A stretch of 64,000 nucleotides of DNA from Whitmania pigra. Its lineage: Eukaryota > Annelida > Clitellata > Hirudinida > Haemopidae. Positions 63,429 to 64,000 of the stretch are shown in pieces (the first letter of the stretch is position 1; each line of letters opens with the position of its first letter). Under the pieces are notes generated by a model. It did no database searches. It was not told the DNA's origin and was given only the letters and a program-made list of their open reading frames with translations. Position numbers and translations under genes: made by a program. The DNA lies in the NCBI GenBank assembly GCA_021613335.1, contig JAJTWR010000365.1, positions 2,681,501 to 2,745,500 on the forward strand, read 5' to 3'.

Positions 63429-63485
63429 TTTATTTATTTATTTGATTAAAGTCCTTTGCATAACTAGGATGATTTGGACTGACAA
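63429..63485 (-). mobile_element. 57-bp LINE 3' tail with target duplication
   Basis: TTTATTTATTTATTTGATTA then AAGTCCTTTGCATAACTAGG is the reverse complement of the LINE family end at 8744-9332. TAGGCATC flanks it on both sides (63421-63428 and 63486-63493), showing a real, extremely truncated insertion. Confidence 0.85.
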
Positions 63486-63871
63486 TAGGCATCGGCGGTC
63501 GAATACCTTTTGAACGCCTAACCATCTATTTCACAAGTCGAGTCGAGTCGGGAGATGGTCCGAACATGAATTTTCAAAAACCGTTTTACACCACGACTCA
63601 ACTCGTCAAGAATTTTTTTTCAAAATTAACGAATCAAAACGAATCGGAGCTAAAATTTCATCTATGACAAAATTATTAATTTTGATTCGTTTTTAGTATG
63701 AAAGTGTTTCATCTATTTAAAATATTCTTTGAATATAAATTAATTTTTAAATGTTTTTAATTCTCAATCACATTTTTTTAAAATAAGCGTCGGCACATTA
63801 ACGTTTCCTATTCTGACGCGTTAGTCCGATCGACAATTTTATTTATAGAAATTTTGCAATTTTTACGAATT

Positions 63872-63952
63872 ATGTCTGATGGTGAATCAAGAATTACTCT
63901 TGCTAAAGAGAAAAAAACGCCAGAAGATGAATTCTTCGCTGTCAAATTATGA
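63872..63952 (+). CDS. Very short ORF at the right edge (uncertain)
   Basis: MSDGESRITLAKEKKTPEDE FFAVKL then TGA, 26 codons from ATG, hydrophilic and N-terminus-like. It could be the first exon of a gene beyond the edge, but no donor site clearly ends it and it may be chance. Confidence 0.15.
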   Translation: MSDGESRITLAKEKKTPEDEFFAVKL

Positions 63953-64000
63953 GTCATAAATTCAATAAAACAAGTTAAAGTTATCCAATGAAGACTTTGA

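Overview
The window is a 64 kb piece of an AT-rich animal nuclear genome. The genes have many short exons with GT/AG introns of about 70-500 bp. Trinucleotide microsatellites (ATT, GAT/ATC), minisatellites and decayed transposons are abundant. The gene set (RAB3GAP1, an FMRFamide-receptor-like GPCR, an HNMT-like methyltransferase, MRPL27, FOCAD) together with the transposon types fits an invertebrate bilaterian. My best guess is a lophotrochozoan such as a leech or other annelid, but nothing here proves the species.

Layout. 1-250: 3' end of an LTR retrotransposon. 1470-2640: a broken pogo/Tigger-like DNA transposon. 3446-7639 (+): thirteen exons encoding the middle and C-terminus of the Rab3 GTPase-activating protein catalytic subunit. 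7845-17320: a transposon graveyard with a complete hAT remnant and its 8-bp target duplication, a foldback MITE, a LINE RNase-H fragment, a 2.86-kb element with ~110-bp inverted repeats and Merlin/ISXO2-like remains, a second hAT joined to an R2/NeSL/Hero-type LINE with a restriction-like endonuclease, and a second Tigger copy. 17944-19513 (+): a second RAB3GAP1 locus whose N-terminal exons are joined in frame to the last C-terminal exons. 21704-26195 (+): exons of an unrecognised single-pass membrane protein, with a non-autonomous LTR retrotransposon encoding a SAP-domain protein in its intron (22929-24764). 30012-35189 (-): a three-exon class A GPCR. 35.2-45.4 kb: mostly non-coding, with tandem repeats and SINE tails. 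45495-53964 (-): a 28-exon FOCAD (focadhesin) gene about one third shorter than the human protein. 54886-55855 (-): MRPL27. 56722-57318: a long-inverted-repeat element with 9-bp flanking repeats. 57850-58564: a hAT MITE with target duplication. 59362-60156 (-): an intronless histamine-N-methyltransferase-like gene. 60.4-64 kb: non-coding, with one more hAT remnant and a tiny LINE insertion.

The host genes act in unrelated processes: Rab GTPase regulation, neuropeptide signalling, mitochondrial translation, focal adhesion/SKI-complex biology and small-molecule methylation. They form no pathway or operon. FOCAD and MRPL27 lie in tandem on one strand, about 0.9 kb apart.

The points most worth following up are the split and internally deleted RAB3GAP1 copies, the SAP-domain LTR element with mismatched U3 regions, the missing central block of FOCAD, and a 42-bp minisatellite that multiplies a FOCAD splice acceptor.
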